DNA from: Hsuehochloa calcarea | Lineage: Eukaryota; Streptophyta; Magnoliopsida; Poales; Poaceae | DNA length: 64,000 nt | NCBI GenBank assembly: GCA_036346395.1 | Contig: CM070615.1 | Coordinates: forward strand, 7,693,534 to 7,757,533 | Reading direction: 5' to 3' | In this document: one piece after another, positions 12,447 through 24,900 of the stretch | Layout of the letters: every line of letters starts with the position of its first letter | Position numbering within the stretch: position 1 is the stretch's first letter | Made by a program: the position numbers and the translations under genes | Notes under the pieces: generated by a model | Told to the model about the DNA's origin: nothing | Database searches by the model: none | The model's input: only the letters and a program-made list of their open reading frames with translations

Positions 12447-13758
12447 TCAGTTTGTATTGAACGCCGAGCACACGTCCCTGATCTCGCCGGCGTTACCGGT
12501 GATGGCGCCGATACTGCCCATCTTCACCATGGCGTCCACGAAGTCCTGCTCGAAGCTGGAGGACGCGGCGCCGAGGTAGGCGCCGACGAGCGCGCGGGTA
12601 GCGTTGCTGCCGTCGAGCGCGGCGTCGGAGGCGATGACGGCGAGGCCCGCCCGGATGTTGCGGAGGATGGAGTCGTCGAAGTCGCCCTCGCTGCCGCGGT
12701 CCAGCGGCACGCGCGTGTTGAAGTCGCCGGGCGCGCACCGGGACTTGAGCTCCGCCAGGAACGCCGCAGGGATCGATGGGTCCGACCCCGCGGCGCCGCC
12801 CGGCAGCGGGTAGCTATACAGCCGATCCTTCACGAAGAAGCACGCCGTCGTGCCAACGGTATGCGCCGCTGCAGTTGCATTCCATGAATGAGCCATGCAC
12901 TCCGTCGATTCAGTGTGTGACAACTGACAATGTGCATGCGCGTATACGACTATATATATGTACCTGTGAGGAGGACGAGGTCACGGTCGTCGAGGTCGCT
13001 CGCCGCGAACTTGGAGCGGAGCACCTCGATGGAATCGCTCACGTCCGGCAGCACGTCTGCGTCGCGGAGGTTCGACGCCAGCCCGTCGCGCCGCCCCGTC
13101 GGCACATCGAACGACGGCCCGTTCGTCTGACATGGATGCGTCAAACAACAACATTGCGTCAGTCGCACTCGCATCACCTGCAACAAACGTGCACGGATGT
13201 CTCTATGTACAACGTGTGTATATCTTGAGTTACCATGGCGATGGCGTCGCGGGCGGCGAGGGCGATGATGTCGGCACAGGAGACGACGCCGGGGCACTGC
13301 TCCTCGAGCTCCACCTTGGCGGCGTCGACGACGGCCTGGCCGCGCAGGCCCTGGTGCTTGTTGTTGTTCACCTCTGCGTCGTTGCTCGCTCTCGTGATCA
13401 GCACCGACGCGTCGCATCCCTGCATGCAATGCATCGCCGCCGGAGCAAACACGTCAAGTGCTCTACTACTCGTCAGTGCTCCCGAACAGCAACTACTAGC
13501 TTACAGCCTTACACTACGTACCCTGACGAAGCAGTCGTGGAACTGGAGGCGGACAAGGGCCGGGAGGATGGTCGGGTCGGAGGCGGCGGCATCCTGGACG
13601 GCGGCGGTGACCATGTCCTCGGCGTCGGGGCAGGAGTCGGAGTAGAACCCCACCTGGAGCCGGCCATGGGAGACGCCGATGATTTCGAGAAGCAGCAAGA
13701 ACGCCATTGTTAGTGCTGCTGCCGCCGCCGCTCTGGGCACCAGGATGCTGTTGGCCAT
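12447..13758 (-). CDS. Class III peroxidase, peroxidase 43-like, copy 1
   Basis: Four exons on the minus strand (13522-13758, 13234-13419, 12964-13126, 12447-12868), all with GT-AG introns, join to 335 codons. A signal peptide covers about residues 1-32, so the enzyme is secreted to the wall or apoplast, where it oxidises phenolics with H2O2. Distal Arg70 and His74 lie in RLQFHDCF, proximal His198 in AAHTVG. All eight disulfide cysteines are present (43, 76, 81, 121, 127, 205, 240, 329). The VPTGRRDG block and a terminus in CSAFN fit the peroxidase 43 clade. The usual distal Asn is replaced (KHQGLRG), which also seems normal for that clade. I chose the start at 13758 rather than an in-frame ATG at 13830: the TATA box at 13834-13843 puts transcription start near 13805, and only the later ATG opens with a signal peptide. 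The frame is intact. Confidence 0.93.
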
Positions 13759-13833
13759 TTCTTCGAGACTCGCAGCTAGCACAAGGTGGAGCAAGACAGC
13801 AAGTGAAGGGACTTGCATAAATGAGGACAAAGT

Positions 13834-13843
13834 TTAATTTATA
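13834..13843 (-). promoter_or_regulatory. TATA box of peroxidase copy 1
   Basis: On the minus strand CCTATAAATTAAAC lies about 80 bp upstream of the chosen ATG. The same box is kept in copy 2. Confidence 0.5.
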
Positions 13844-14481
13844 GGGTTTAATTTGGGGAGTGCCTGGCAGCATGGAGAGTTTGGCTTCAGGGATGCATGC
13901 CTCTTACAGTCTGTTCAGTTTAAAGAGGAAATTAGGTGTGGGTCTCACTCCCACAAGCATGTTGTTTTGGATGCTTTGCTTGACAACCAAAATTTCAGTC
14001 TCTAAAGGCAATCTTAATTATATAAGAAAATGAACCATATCAGATAGTAGAGATGCATGTAAGAATCAAGATGCTGTGTATACAAACACATGCCCAGGGA
14101 AAACTATTTTGGTATGATTTTTATTGGTGGGCAGCGAAACGGTCAAAATTTCATTCAAACGGTTTGGATCAAATTTGAATTTTAAACTTTAAATTTAAAA
14201 TATTTCCAAAAAATAAGGACCGGATCTGGGATTCGATCCCTAGTCTTTAGGACCGCATGGATAAGGCATTGCCACTAGGGTTTTGGTAACCAGTTTGATT
14301 TTTTTGCTGGGGTCACTGGTAGGACCGGTTTGGCTGAAAATCAGAAAATTTCAAATCAAAATTTGAATTTTTCGAAGTTAAAACAGAAAAGGCTAAAAAA
14401 TAATAATGTGGTTTTGAGGATTCAAACCCAAGACCTGCTTTCTTCTAGGCTATGAATATTACCACCAAGCCGCATACAGAT

Positions 14482-16800
14482 TTCATGAGCATAGAAGAAC
14501 TTGGGATTGATATGCTTTGTAAGGGACTCTTCACATAACCCATCTGCATTTGGGCGACACAAGTCGCATTATCTTCATAGATAATGGTAGGGTTTGTGCG
14601 GTATCCAATCCACATGACCGCCGGATGTGGTGAATCATCCGTCGGCCAAGAACATTCTCGTGAGGCTTCAGATAGTGCTATGATTTCGAGTGGTTCGTCA
14701 AGTAGATACAAGACTTTGCTTAGACGATTTCCATGAAATCATGCGGTTCCACCACACAGAATACATAGCCTGCTTGTGATTTAGCGTGTGCGGGTCTCGA
14801 CAGTACCCAAAGATCTGCAGAACCAATCATGGTAAGGTCTTGGTTCTTTCAGTAGAATAGACCAAGATCTTTGCTTCCTTGGAGGTATCTAAGACGCTTT
14901 TATTCCCGCCAATGCCTTTTGGTAGGTTGACCTGCATCAGACCTTGCTAATAGGTTTACTTGCAAATGCAATATCCGGTCTAGTACAGTTTGCTAGATAC
15001 ATGAGTGCTCCTATTGCACTCGTGTATGGGAATTCCGTCCCGTGACTTCCTCCCTCTTCTTTAGGTCTGCACGGGTTCTTGTCTTGTCGCAAGGATCTCC
15101 CGACCATCGGCACTTTCAAGGATATGCCTTTTCAAACCAAACCTCTCCAACACTTTCGAGTGTATGTTGACTGATGTACTAGAATACCTTCAGGGGTATG
15201 CTCAAGCTGCAGGCCTAGGCAGGACTTAGTTTTACCCAAGTCTTTCATCTCGAACTCTGATTCCAGGTAAGAGCTTACTTTCTTAATATCTTCCATGGTT
15301 CCGATGATATTCGGATCATCTACATATACTGAGATTTTACAGAATCCATCCCCGATCGCCAGATAAAAACACAGGACAATCCTCATTGTTCGTAGCCTTT
15401 CTGCAGAGAAAGTCACTTAGCGATTATACCACATTCGCTCGATTGCTTCAATCCATACAAGGACTTTCTCGAGTTGCACACTCGCATGATTTCTATTTGC
15501 TCTGTCTTGGTTCGGGACAGGGATACCTTCCGGTACCTTCATGTAAATGTCCGAATCTAAGTTCCCATAAAGGTATGCAGTTACCACATCCATCAATTTC
15601 ATTTCCAAATTCAAGTTTACTGCCATTGAGATTAAATATCTAAAGGTAGTTCCGCCCATGACCTGGGAATAAGTTTCATCATAATCGACTCCTGGTCGTT
15701 GGGTGAAACCTTGTGCAACGAGCCTTGCTTCTTTCATTTCTCTTTCGAACAAATACCCACTTATGCCCTACAGGGTGCACATGGGAGGTGTGCAAATTAT
15801 GTGCCCAAACACCTCTCTTTATTCAAAGAGAACGATTCAGTTTCTATTGCCTTCTTCCAATCTTCTTAATCTGACCTTTTCTTATATTCAACGAGCGATG
15901 CAGGCTCTGGAACAAGATTGATGATTGTGACAATTTTCTTTGCAACATTGGCTGTTGGCTTATTCATAGATTCTCCCAAGATCATAAAGTTTATAGCTAT
16001 GTCTTCAAGGGGCGATATTTCTAATGCTTCTATTTGCTTACCGCTACTTTCAATTATGGGCAAGTCCTTTAATTTTTCAAATCCGATGTGCGCACACATC
16101 CATGCTGATGTCTCCCTTCATGGGGATGTTCAATTCTAGTATGCCTTTTCTGAAGGTTTCATACCGGTGCCAGGTCTCAACTGGCTCCCCTTCTGATTCT
16201 GGGGTACTTTGGTGATCGGCTATGTCAAGTCCTTCTTATCCTTTTCACCAAAGGCGCCCCTACATTTTGGATTCGAGGGGTCGGAGTTCTCGTCCTTCAG
16301 AGGCCTTAGGACGGGATTAGGGATACCTTCATCAGATTTCAACCCTCTCCTGCATTGCGTGCAGCATATGCGACTTGGTCACGCTCTTCAAATCACTAAA
16401 GTGGTTAGGCGCTTGATTCGCTAATGTTTGCAAATCAATTATCTTCGGATCGCAATTGTCTTCTAGACTTCAATTGTCTTCTAAACTTCTCTATTTGCTT
16501 CACTAGTGCGCGGGTCATATGCATGTATTTCAAATATCTTCTAGACTTCAATTGTCTTCTGGACTTCTCTATTTCTCGACATTTTACATCAAGGGTTGAT
16601 TTCTCCCTAATGACGAAATAATTCTCATCTAATATGCTATCAAGTTGTCGCATGCAAATCTCTAGTCGTGGGGTCCAAATGTCGATTATGGATGATGTCT
16701 CATAACCAACGATATCCCGACTTTTAGAGAGTGCCCATTTCAGTTTCTTTGTGGTGGTGGTATAGGTACATAAACCTTGCAACCAAACCTTCAAAGATGA
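14482..16800 (-). pseudogene. Copia pol remnant (integrase C-terminus, RT, RNase H)
   Basis: Minus-strand pieces in shifting frames. 15866-16099 and 15417-15752 contain the RT start with a 'VAQGFTQRPGVDYDETYSQV' type block. 15132-15416 carries the catalytic YVDD motif at about 15315-15326. 14937-15119 holds GALMYLANCTRPDI, the RT-RNase H connection. 14482-14711 holds the RNase H segment with ALSEASRE and YEDNATC. 16435-16794 includes decayed integrase-linker sequence with an internal duplication of a Lys/Arg-rich stretch. Frameshifts separate every block, so no polyprotein can be made. Confidence 0.88.
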
Positions 16801-18462
16801 GAAATTTTCAAGTGTTGACCTTGCGCTAGTTGCATATGTGAATGGATGTTATATGTCGGTGGTCTAAAATTGATGAGAGTTGCTGCGTGCAGGACTGCGT
16901 GTCCACAACATGTAGTTGGTAAATAACAATTCTGCTAGTCCATTCTGGGTGTGGACATGCGTGCACGGATGCTCAATTTTAATTCTCATTTTCACACAAT
17001 AATCATCATATGCCCTTGAAGTAAATTCTCCGCGTTGTCCATTCCGTGGACTTCACATGATGATAAGGAAATTATTCTTAATGTTAATTATCTACGAGAT
17101 TAGCTTTGCGAAGCGGGTTTCTCGTAGACATTAAACAAACGCATGACCGCTTTGAGGAAGCATCGATAAGCACCATAAAATACCTAAATGACCCTTATAG
17201 GGGCTGTTTAGGACCGCAAATGTCTCCCTGGATACGGTCCAGGAATGCAGGGATTTCGTCCTTTACTTTCAGAGTAGAGGGTCTAGTAGTCAGTTTCCCG
17301 ATGGTACATGCAGGCACACAAAATCTTCAAGATTCGGAAGTTCTTTAAATTGACACTATGTCCCTCGTGAATTGTTAATTATATTTCTCATCATCCTAAG
17401 ACCTAAGTGACATAATCTATCATGCCGTAGATAGAAGAGGTTTAGAGCTTCTAAATATAGTTTTCGAGGCGTGATAGGTGCAAATGCCTTAATATTAGTG
17501 TAGTATAGCCCATTTTCAAATGAAGGAGGTCATTCTAATACCAATTTTTTTTTTTCACACGCTCAGAATGAGCAGTATTCCTTACCATGCTCTTCTTCTC
17601 TCTGTGGAAACCGTTAGCGAATATCCTTGAGAGTTCTAGTCGATTATGGGCACAACAAGGCTTCTTTAATGACCAAAGTTGTGTCCGTCGGAGTATAATT
17701 GTGGCCCTTCCTAAGCCTATTATACATGTATCACGTCTGCGATTGTTGAAAAATTCCATCTCTCTCAAGGTGGTATTCATTGTGCCGCCACCGCTAAGCA
17801 CACTTCCTCCATAGGGCGCTACATGCGATCTAATATAATGTACTTTATTAATATGTAGCGTAAATCCAAAGAACACATAAAATAAAAATACTTGGATATT
17901 AGAACATAACTTGCTATCATAAATACGGAAATATAAGTCTTGCAGACTCATCATAAGAATTTAATGCTTTGCTCTTCTAGAGCCTACAACCATTATTCAA
18001 AGTTTCATCATAATCACAAAATGCAAGTGATCAGTAAAAGGATCTAAGTGCAATGCGTGCACTAGATCGAATCAAGTATTCGTAAACTTCGCTTTAATCG
18101 CTACATGGCGATCTTCTCCTCTTGGGCAATTACGGTTGTGGCGCCGCTATGTCCAAAAGGAGGCATGATGGGGCTGCTATTAGGTCTGCCCACATCCATA
18201 AGTGCAACTAATGGGTGTGGATCTTCCGTGCTTGCAATGGTGAGGTGTGCCTCATGCTATCCTTTGCCCCTTTCTTAGATCGTAAAAACACCAATTACGT
18301 GCGACTCACAACTTTACCCTTCTTGCCCTCTCCTTCGTGAGAGGCTTCATTACCTTGTAGCTACTAGTATTGGCTTCATGGCCAACATTGCTACTAGGTG
18401 GTCGTGAGATGTAGTTCTTCCTTAGAACATCATCTTGTGCTTTCGTAATTTTCACTTGTCAA

Positions 18463-18648
18463 TTAATGCGCATACTTCTTGTAGCCATTTTGAAAATAAT
18501 TGCGTGCGGATTGCACCGCATTCGTGAAGGTAGAGAGGGTCTTGTCAATCTTCCGCTCATCCGTGATTACCTTATCACGCAGGTGAAGATGCATAAATTT
18601 CGCCATCTTTGCCACAACTCTTTCAACTTCGTTCGTGATGCCAGTCAT
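18463..18648 (-). pseudogene. Copia gag remnant
   Basis: About 60 codons on the minus strand match the 'KFMHL...KI-KTLSTF...GYKKY' pattern of Copia gag in this lineage. The flanks are decayed. Position between LTR and pol is as expected. Confidence 0.5.
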
Positions 18649-20327
18649 TTTTCATATTCATGCAAAAAGTTCATAGGGTTACTGCTGGTAATTTACATAA
18701 AATGGTTGCAAAATTCTCATAATGCTCGTCGAACTTCCAGTTCGTGATTCCGTATTTTTTCATGCATTTTCATGATTTACTGCTATTTTCAGTGATTAAA
18801 AGCAATATTAATAATCGCAAATAATCAAAAACAGTAAATACAGTAAATAAATTGCATAGAAATAATAATAACAAGGTAAAATATGCTTCAAATGCAAAAA
18901 CCGATTCAAAATTTGAATTTCCGATGCCCTTTTCATTGGAATATGAATTTTTAATGAATCGCAATTTCAGGGCTAAAACGTGAAAATTTCAATCGAGAAA
19001 TTTTTCAGAATTTACTGAAAATCCGAGGGCCTTTTGCAAAATAGCCATTTTTTCTTTTTTCCTTTTTTTTCTTGCTTGTTCGGTTTATACTGTCGTACTA
19101 AAAGGTCACTTTTGCCAGATAAGAACTCGGGGTAGGGTTTCCCTACCCCGAGTCTTCTCGGGTGGTGGCGGTTCCTTTGGGAGCCGCCAGAATCGGGCGA
19201 TGGAGCCTCATGGGTTCCGGCCGGTGGCTTCGAGCGCCCGGCCGGCCCGAGGCCGGATCGGCGAGCTGGCAATGGGGCGGCGCGGCTGGGGCCGGAGGTC
19301 TGGCACACTGAGCGGCGGGTTGGTTTGGCGGTGAAGGCGGCATGACGGCGGCCAGACTGGCGGCGGCAATACCAGCGGCCGTTAAGGTTTGTCGAGGCGG
19401 CGGCCGCCGCCGCGAGTGCCGGCTGCGGCCGAGGCGAGCTCAAGCGGCGGTTGGCGACAACATGGGGCATATGGCGTGGCGGGCACGGGCTGGCCTTCCT
19501 CTCTTCCCCTTTTTTCTTTGAGTATGAGAAAGCGGCAAGGCGCGCAGCGCTCACGCGGCTTCAGTCGTGGGGGCTCACCGCGACCGAGGCCGTGAGGGAA
19601 AGATCGTGTCGGCACGGCCGGCCGGGCGGGAGGCGGCGCTTTAGCGGCCGAGGCGCTTCAAGCCGTGGAGGCGCGCCGATTCCCTCCCCTTCGTGATTTT
19701 GCACCGAGATGGAGGGTCACCGCTAGCCGGTGGGGTTGTGTGGCGCCAGGCGGCTTCAAGCCCGGCGACGCGATCCAGCCGTCCCCTCCACCCCCTTTTT
19801 TCTCGTGATGTGGCTTCGCCGTAGGGGTGAGGCGGCGCGGGCGGCGCCATGCGGGCACCGGGCGACGCCTGTCGGGTTGGAGGGCGGCCGTGGCGAGGTC
19901 GGCTCATGGGCAAGTCGGCGGCAAGACGACTTCCGTGTCGCGGCGCCGACCGACCATGTTTTTTTTCGTTGAGTACCGCTCATGCGAAGAAGAAAAATAT
20001 TAATCAGAATTATCGTGCAAAAATAATTACCGCTCATACGATGCAATTTTCTTTCCGATCGGCGACTTGAGTCGGTTCGTGGTGAATTTGCAATTTCAAT
20101 CTACTGCATAATCGACATCCGATCTTTCATGCAATCTACCGATCGACATTGTGTCGGCGACTTCAAGTCAGCTCGTGGTAGATTAGAACAGATTTGCACC
20201 GTAGAAAACAATCTAGAAAGCAAATTTGCAGAATTGAAAGCAATCTAGAAAATACGATTCAATCTACGAGTGTCGTTCTTCGACGGTTACCTTTCGATGC
20301 GAGGAGAGTCGATCGTGGCCGATAACG

Positions 20328-20585
20328 TGTTGAGTAACCGTCATCAAGCGAGTCCAAATCCGAACGGGTACCTCGTATACAATGATCAGAATCGTAAGAA
20401 CGATGAAGAACACAAGAACACAACAGTAGAATGAACACAGAGATATGCGGGACTTCAGGGTCTGCTTTATTGCTTCGGATCAATTAGGGTTACAATGAGA
20501 GGGGGTGACCCTCTATTTATAGACTACGGGATGAGGAGTTCAATTGGGCCAGGACTCTTCGGAGTCCTGGGCCGGTTTCTTAACA
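20328..20585 (-). repeat. 5' LTR of the Copia element, 258 bp
   Basis: On the minus strand it starts TGTTAAGAAACC and ends CTCAACA. It has a TATA box (CTATAAATAGAGGG, near 20510-20525) and is followed by CGTTATCGGCCACGA, close to the primer-binding text of Retrofit/Hopscotch-type Copia elements. Short LTRs fit that lineage. No second LTR is present. Confidence 0.82.
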
Positions 20586-21953
20586 AAAGGTACGGTTTTC
20601 ACGCGTGGCACGTATGGGCATATGGCACATCACGAGCAGTATTGAGAGAGAGAAAAAAAAGACTGGAATATACAGGTCGTACGTATAGCAGCCGTCCAAT
20701 GTAGAGATCCCTCGATCTGACAACGAATGGCGCACGGCCATGCATGTATGTGCGGTAGTGCTGTGCTGATCCTGTTGGTTATTGCATTGTTCAAGGTTGC
20801 CAGCTAGCAGAGCGGCAGGCGGGAAGGGCTAGCATGCATTGGGAAGCAAAGTTGCAGGAGAGGCCTTCCTCTGTCAAATTTTCTTTCTTTCTGCATTGCA
20901 TGTGTACGTGTGTCACACATGCCCTTCATGTGGTATCTTCAGCGAGCGTGGACGGGGCATGCCCTTCACGCTGCGTACAACCAATTGTGTGGTAGATTTG
21001 ATCATGTTGAGAAAAGTAGCGTAGCAAAATGATTTAACCACATCACGAGTTATAGTGTGATTAAAAACATTATAATTGAAAATAAAGTTAGTGAGAGGTT
21101 AACTTTAAAATAATTTTTTAAAAAAATAAAAAAAAATTCCATATTAGTACCTATCATTTTATATCATTTTAGGTATTAACATGATATGCGAACATACTTT
21201 AATCATCTATTAGTCATGTGATACATAATAAAACTATAACACTATGGAGGTATCTTTTAATTTAAGATTAAAAGATAAAATAGTTAGTATAACTGTTCAC
21301 ATTCCAAAACAACATTTTATTTAACTTAAAAAGTATATTGTCGAGTAGTTTTTCGCAAACAGATTAGTCCACAGTGAACGCACTTACTCACCGCCGTTTG
21401 CTCTTCTATCCACTGTTCTTGGCAGTGGTTAGTACTGAACACTAGCAGTAGGTGGTCTCATGATAAATCTGGACGTTGCATTGCATTACATTGCAGGCTG
21501 CAGCTCAACAACCAGAAATTAACTAGTAAGTCTTGCGTACGTACTACAGCTCATATGGGTTTAGTCCGCACCACGAAGAGAGCCCAAATCGACACGCCAC
21601 TACTTAATTCAGACTTTCAGAGAGTACTTGCATTGCTCAATGCTGCATGTTCTCGTCGCTACAAAACAATTACTAGTGATATAACCTGATCGATCGTTCG
21701 TTTCAAAAAAATAGAAGATAACCCGATCGGTCTAACAAAAATGCAAGCTTAATTCCATCAAAATTTCCGATCTATTTCTATGTAAACTCTTAAAATTTAT
21801 TGCCCATCTAGACCCCAAAAAAACAATATGCAATGCACAGAAGAGAGGGAGAAAAAAAAAAGAAACTTCCTTAGTATATCATTTTCTGAATTAATTCACT
21901 ATTTCCCAATAAATGTACAGCAATTTGTGAATTGTGAGGACATGTAATGTCGA

Positions 21954-23265
21954 TCAGTTTGTATTGAACGCCGAGCACACGTCCCTGATCTCGCCGGTGT
22001 TACCGGTGATGGCGCCGATACTGCCCATCTTCACCATGGCGTCCACGAAGTCCTGCTCGAAGCTGGAGGACGCGGCGCCGAGGTAGGCGCCGACGAGCGC
22101 GCGGGTAGCGTTGCTGCCGTCGAGCGCGGCGTCGGAGGCGATGACGGCGAGGCCCGCCCGGATGTTGCGGAGGATGGAGTCGTCGAAGTCGCCCTCGCTG
22201 CCGCGGTCCAGCGGCACGCGCGTGTTGAAGTCGCCGGGCGCGCACCGGGACTTGAGTTCCGCCAGGAACGCCGCAGGGATCGATGGGTCCGACCCCGCGG
22301 CGCCGCCCGGCAGCGGGTAGCTATACAGCCGGTCCTTCACGAAGAAGCACGCCGTCGTGCCAACGGTATGCGCCGCTGCAGTTGCATTCCATGAATGAGC
22401 CATGCACTCCGTCGATTCAGTGTGTGACAACTGACAATGTGCATGCGCGTATACGACTATATATATGTACCTGTGAGGAGGACGAGGTCACGGTCGTCGA
22501 GGTCGCTCGCCGCGAACTTGGAGCGGAGCACCTCGATGGAATCGCTCACGTCCGGCAGCACGTCTGCGTCGCGGAGGTTCGACGCCAGCCCGTCGCGCCG
22601 CCCCGTCGGCACATCGAACGACGGCCCGTTCGTCTGACATGGATGCGTCAAACAACAACATTGCGTCAGTCGCACTCGCATCACCTGCAACAAACGTGCA
22701 CGGATGTCTCTATGTACAACGTGTGTATATCTTGAGTTACCATGGCGATGGCGTCGCGAGCGGCGAGGGCGATGATGTCGGCACAGGAGACGACGCCGGG
22801 GCACTGCTCCTCGAGCTCCGCCTTGGCGGCGTCGACGACGGCCTGGCCGCGCAGGCCCTGGTGCTTGTTGTTGTTCACCTCTGCGTCGTTGCTCGCTCTC
22901 GTGATCAGCACCGACGCGTCGCATCCCTGCATGCAATGCATCGCCGCCGGAGCAAACACGTCAAGCGCTCTACTACTCGTCAGTGCTCCCGAACAGCAAC
23001 TACTAGCTTACAGCCTTACACTACGTACCCTGACGAAGCAGTCGTGGAACTGGAGGCGGACAAGGGCCGGGAGGATGGTCGGGTCGGAGGCGGCGGCATC
23101 CTGGACGGCGGCGGTGACCATGTCCTCGGCGTCGGGGCAGGAGTCGGAGTAGAACCCCACCTGGAGCCGGCCATGGGAGACGCCGATGATTTCGAGAAGC
23201 AGCAAGAACGCCATTGTTAGTGCTGCTGCCGCCGCCGCTCTGGGCACCAGGATGCTGTTGGCCAT
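21954..23265 (-). CDS. Class III peroxidase, peroxidase 43-like, copy 2
   Basis: Exons 23029-23265, 22741-22926, 22471-22633 and 21954-22375 join to an intact 335-codon frame, each shifted by 9507 bases from copy 1. By eye about five exon substitutions separate the copies, and two change the protein: Val to Ala at residue 114 (KAELEE) and Ala to Thr in the C-terminal TGN-GEIRD segment. Catalytic Arg70, His74 and His198 and all eight cysteines are kept. Its TATA box is identical to that of copy 1, but from 20585 leftwards the downstream flank is Copia LTR. Expression differences, if any, would more likely come from 3' or distal context than from the shared promoter. Function as for copy 1. Confidence 0.93.
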
Positions 23266-23340
23266 TTCTTCGAGACTCGCAGCTAGCACAAGGTGGAGCA
23301 AGACAGCAAGTGAAGGGACTTGCATAAATGAGGACAAAGT

Positions 23341-23350
23341 TTAATTTATA
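23341..23350 (-). promoter_or_regulatory. TATA box of peroxidase copy 2
   Basis: Same CCTATAAATTAAAC box, about 80 bp upstream of the ATG at 23265. Confidence 0.5.
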
Positions 23351-23967
23351 GGGTTTAATTTGGGGAGTGCCTGGCAGCATGGAGAGTTTGGCTTCAGGGA
23401 TGCATGCCTCTTACAGTCTGTTCAGTTTAAAGAGGAAATTAGGTGTGGGTCTCACTCCCACAAGCATGTTGTTTTGGATGCTTTGCTTGACAACCAAAAT
23501 TTCAGTCTCTAAAGGCAATCTTAATTATATAAGAAAATGAACCATATCAGATAGTAGAGATGCATGTAAGAATCAAGATGCTGTGTATACAAACACATGC
23601 CCAGGGAAAACTATTTTGGTATGATTTTTATTGGTGGGCAGCGAAACGGTTTGGATCAAATTTGAATTTTAAACTTTAAATTTAAAATATTTCCAAAAAA
23701 TAAGGACCGGAGCTGGGATTCGATCCCTAGTCTTTAGGACCGCATGGATAAGGCATTGCCACTAGGGTTTTGGTAACCAGTTTGATTTTTTTGCTGGGTC
23801 ACTGGTAGGACCGGTTTGGCTGAAAATCAGAAAATTTCAAATCAAAATTTGAATTTTTCGAAGTTAAAACAGAAAAAGCTAAAAAATAATAATGCGGTTT
23901 TGAGGATTCAAACCCAAGACGTGCTTTCTTCTAGGCTATGAATATTACCACCAAGCCGCATACAGAT

Positions 23968-24900
23968 ATGTGCTTAGACATGGTTACAAATTTCTTTTTT
24001 ATCGGTCAAAATCATCCGAAACCGATTTTGTTTTGGACGGTTTTGAATTTTAACGCCGGAAGGGGGGGTATTGCCACTAGGCTATCTTTGTCTTGTGGTT
24101 CATTCACTTGTTTTTACTCTCTTTAATCCTCCAAACTCAAACAAAACAAAAAAAAATTGAACAAAATGATTTTCTTTTTGCCAAAATTTTGGCGCAATTT
24201 CACGGAAATTGTGAACCCTGCACATGCCTCGTGTCTGTATTACTCTAGTACGCTTTCATGTGTGTGGTGGAGCAGTTAGTTGGATTTGGAGGCTTGTTAA
24301 TGCAAGGAAGAGTACTGAATTATGAGAGGAAATTAATGGGGTCCTTTGCCACTCCAGAAAAGTTGCAAGGTCTAAACTAGGAGCTGGATATCGTACATGA
24401 TTTGGCTGTCCATGGCCGCATTTACTTGCATTTCTCTTTGTACCATTTTGTGATTGAGACTCTCATAGCTGGCCTGATAGACGTCGGTTTTCAAGCTTGA
24501 GACCTTTAGATTAGTACAATGTTATGAACCGCAGTGCATTCTACCTTTCTTAATGCCTGTTGAACAAAAGAGTCGGTGCTTTCTCTGTAGGCTTTAATGA
24601 AACCATGTCGTCTGAACCGGTTTGCTGAAGGCATTCTACTGAATATTAGTGAATACGTTGCTTGTGATGACTTTCAAGACCCTTTTACCTTTGATCCAGG
24701 CGAGTTAACATTTTGATCATATGAAACATACATTTAAGAAAATCTGTATTTATTTAAATTATCAAATTGCATGCTTAATTCATTATGCAAACATATGTCA
24801 AATTGTAAGGTAGTTACTTACCAACTTGATACTCTAAGTATTATTACACCATCCCACGATATTTGAATCACATGATCCTTGTCACCCTAAATATTAAGTG
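23968..24900. other. Intergenic, no gene seen
   Basis: Mostly AT-rich text without a recognised frame. A short 'tattgccactaggctat' stretch near 24070 echoes the 'cattgccactaggg' inside the duplicated segment (14268 and 23754), so a decayed dispersed repeat may span the edge. Confidence 0.4.

Larger units (their letters stand above)
11074..14481. repeat. Tandem segmental duplication, copy 1 (peroxidase)
   Basis: About 3.4 kb matches 20585-23967 almost base for base, covering the peroxidase gene plus about 1.4 kb downstream and 0.7 kb upstream flank. The left edge is in 'aaaaggtacgg'; the right edge is at 'cgcatacagat'. Differences are sparse substitutions and small indels in A/T runs. At the right edge this copy switches directly into truncated Copia sequence. 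Confidence 0.93.
14482..20585 (-). mobile_element. Ty1/Copia retrotransposon, 3'-truncated, lying between the two peroxidase copies
   Basis: Read on the minus strand it runs from the 5' LTR (20585-20328) through a long leader, decayed gag (about 18650-18460), integrase-linker pieces (about 16800-16430), reverse transcriptase (about 15750-15130) and RNase H, then breaks at 14482 before the end of RNase H. The 3' LTR and its target duplication are missing. GC-rich sequence at 19140-19960 lies in the leader; some of it may be another insertion. The left break coincides exactly with the end of duplication copy 1, and the LTR end coincides exactly with the start of copy 2. Confidence 0.85.
20585..23967. 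repeat. Tandem segmental duplication, copy 2 (peroxidase)
   Basis: About 3.38 kb matches 11074-14481. It begins directly at the outer edge of the Copia LTR and ends at 'catacagat', after which the sequence continues with unrelated DNA (atgtgcttag...). That flank probably represents the original right neighbour of the gene. Confidence 0.93.

Noticed and set aside
13132..13713. Plus-strand open frame of 193 codons, repeated at 22639-23220
   Set aside because: It lies antisense across exons 1 and 2 and the introns of the peroxidase; GC-rich codon structure creates the open antisense frame. It has no homology of its own.
13759..13830. Upstream in-frame ATG for the peroxidase (24 extra residues)
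   Set aside because: The TATA box at 13834-13843 is too close for this ATG to be in the transcript, and the extension precedes a good signal peptide.
14445..14711. RNase H frame seeming to continue into the peroxidase flank
   Set aside because: The last residues are read-through across the junction at 14481/14482; the similarity stops at the junction.
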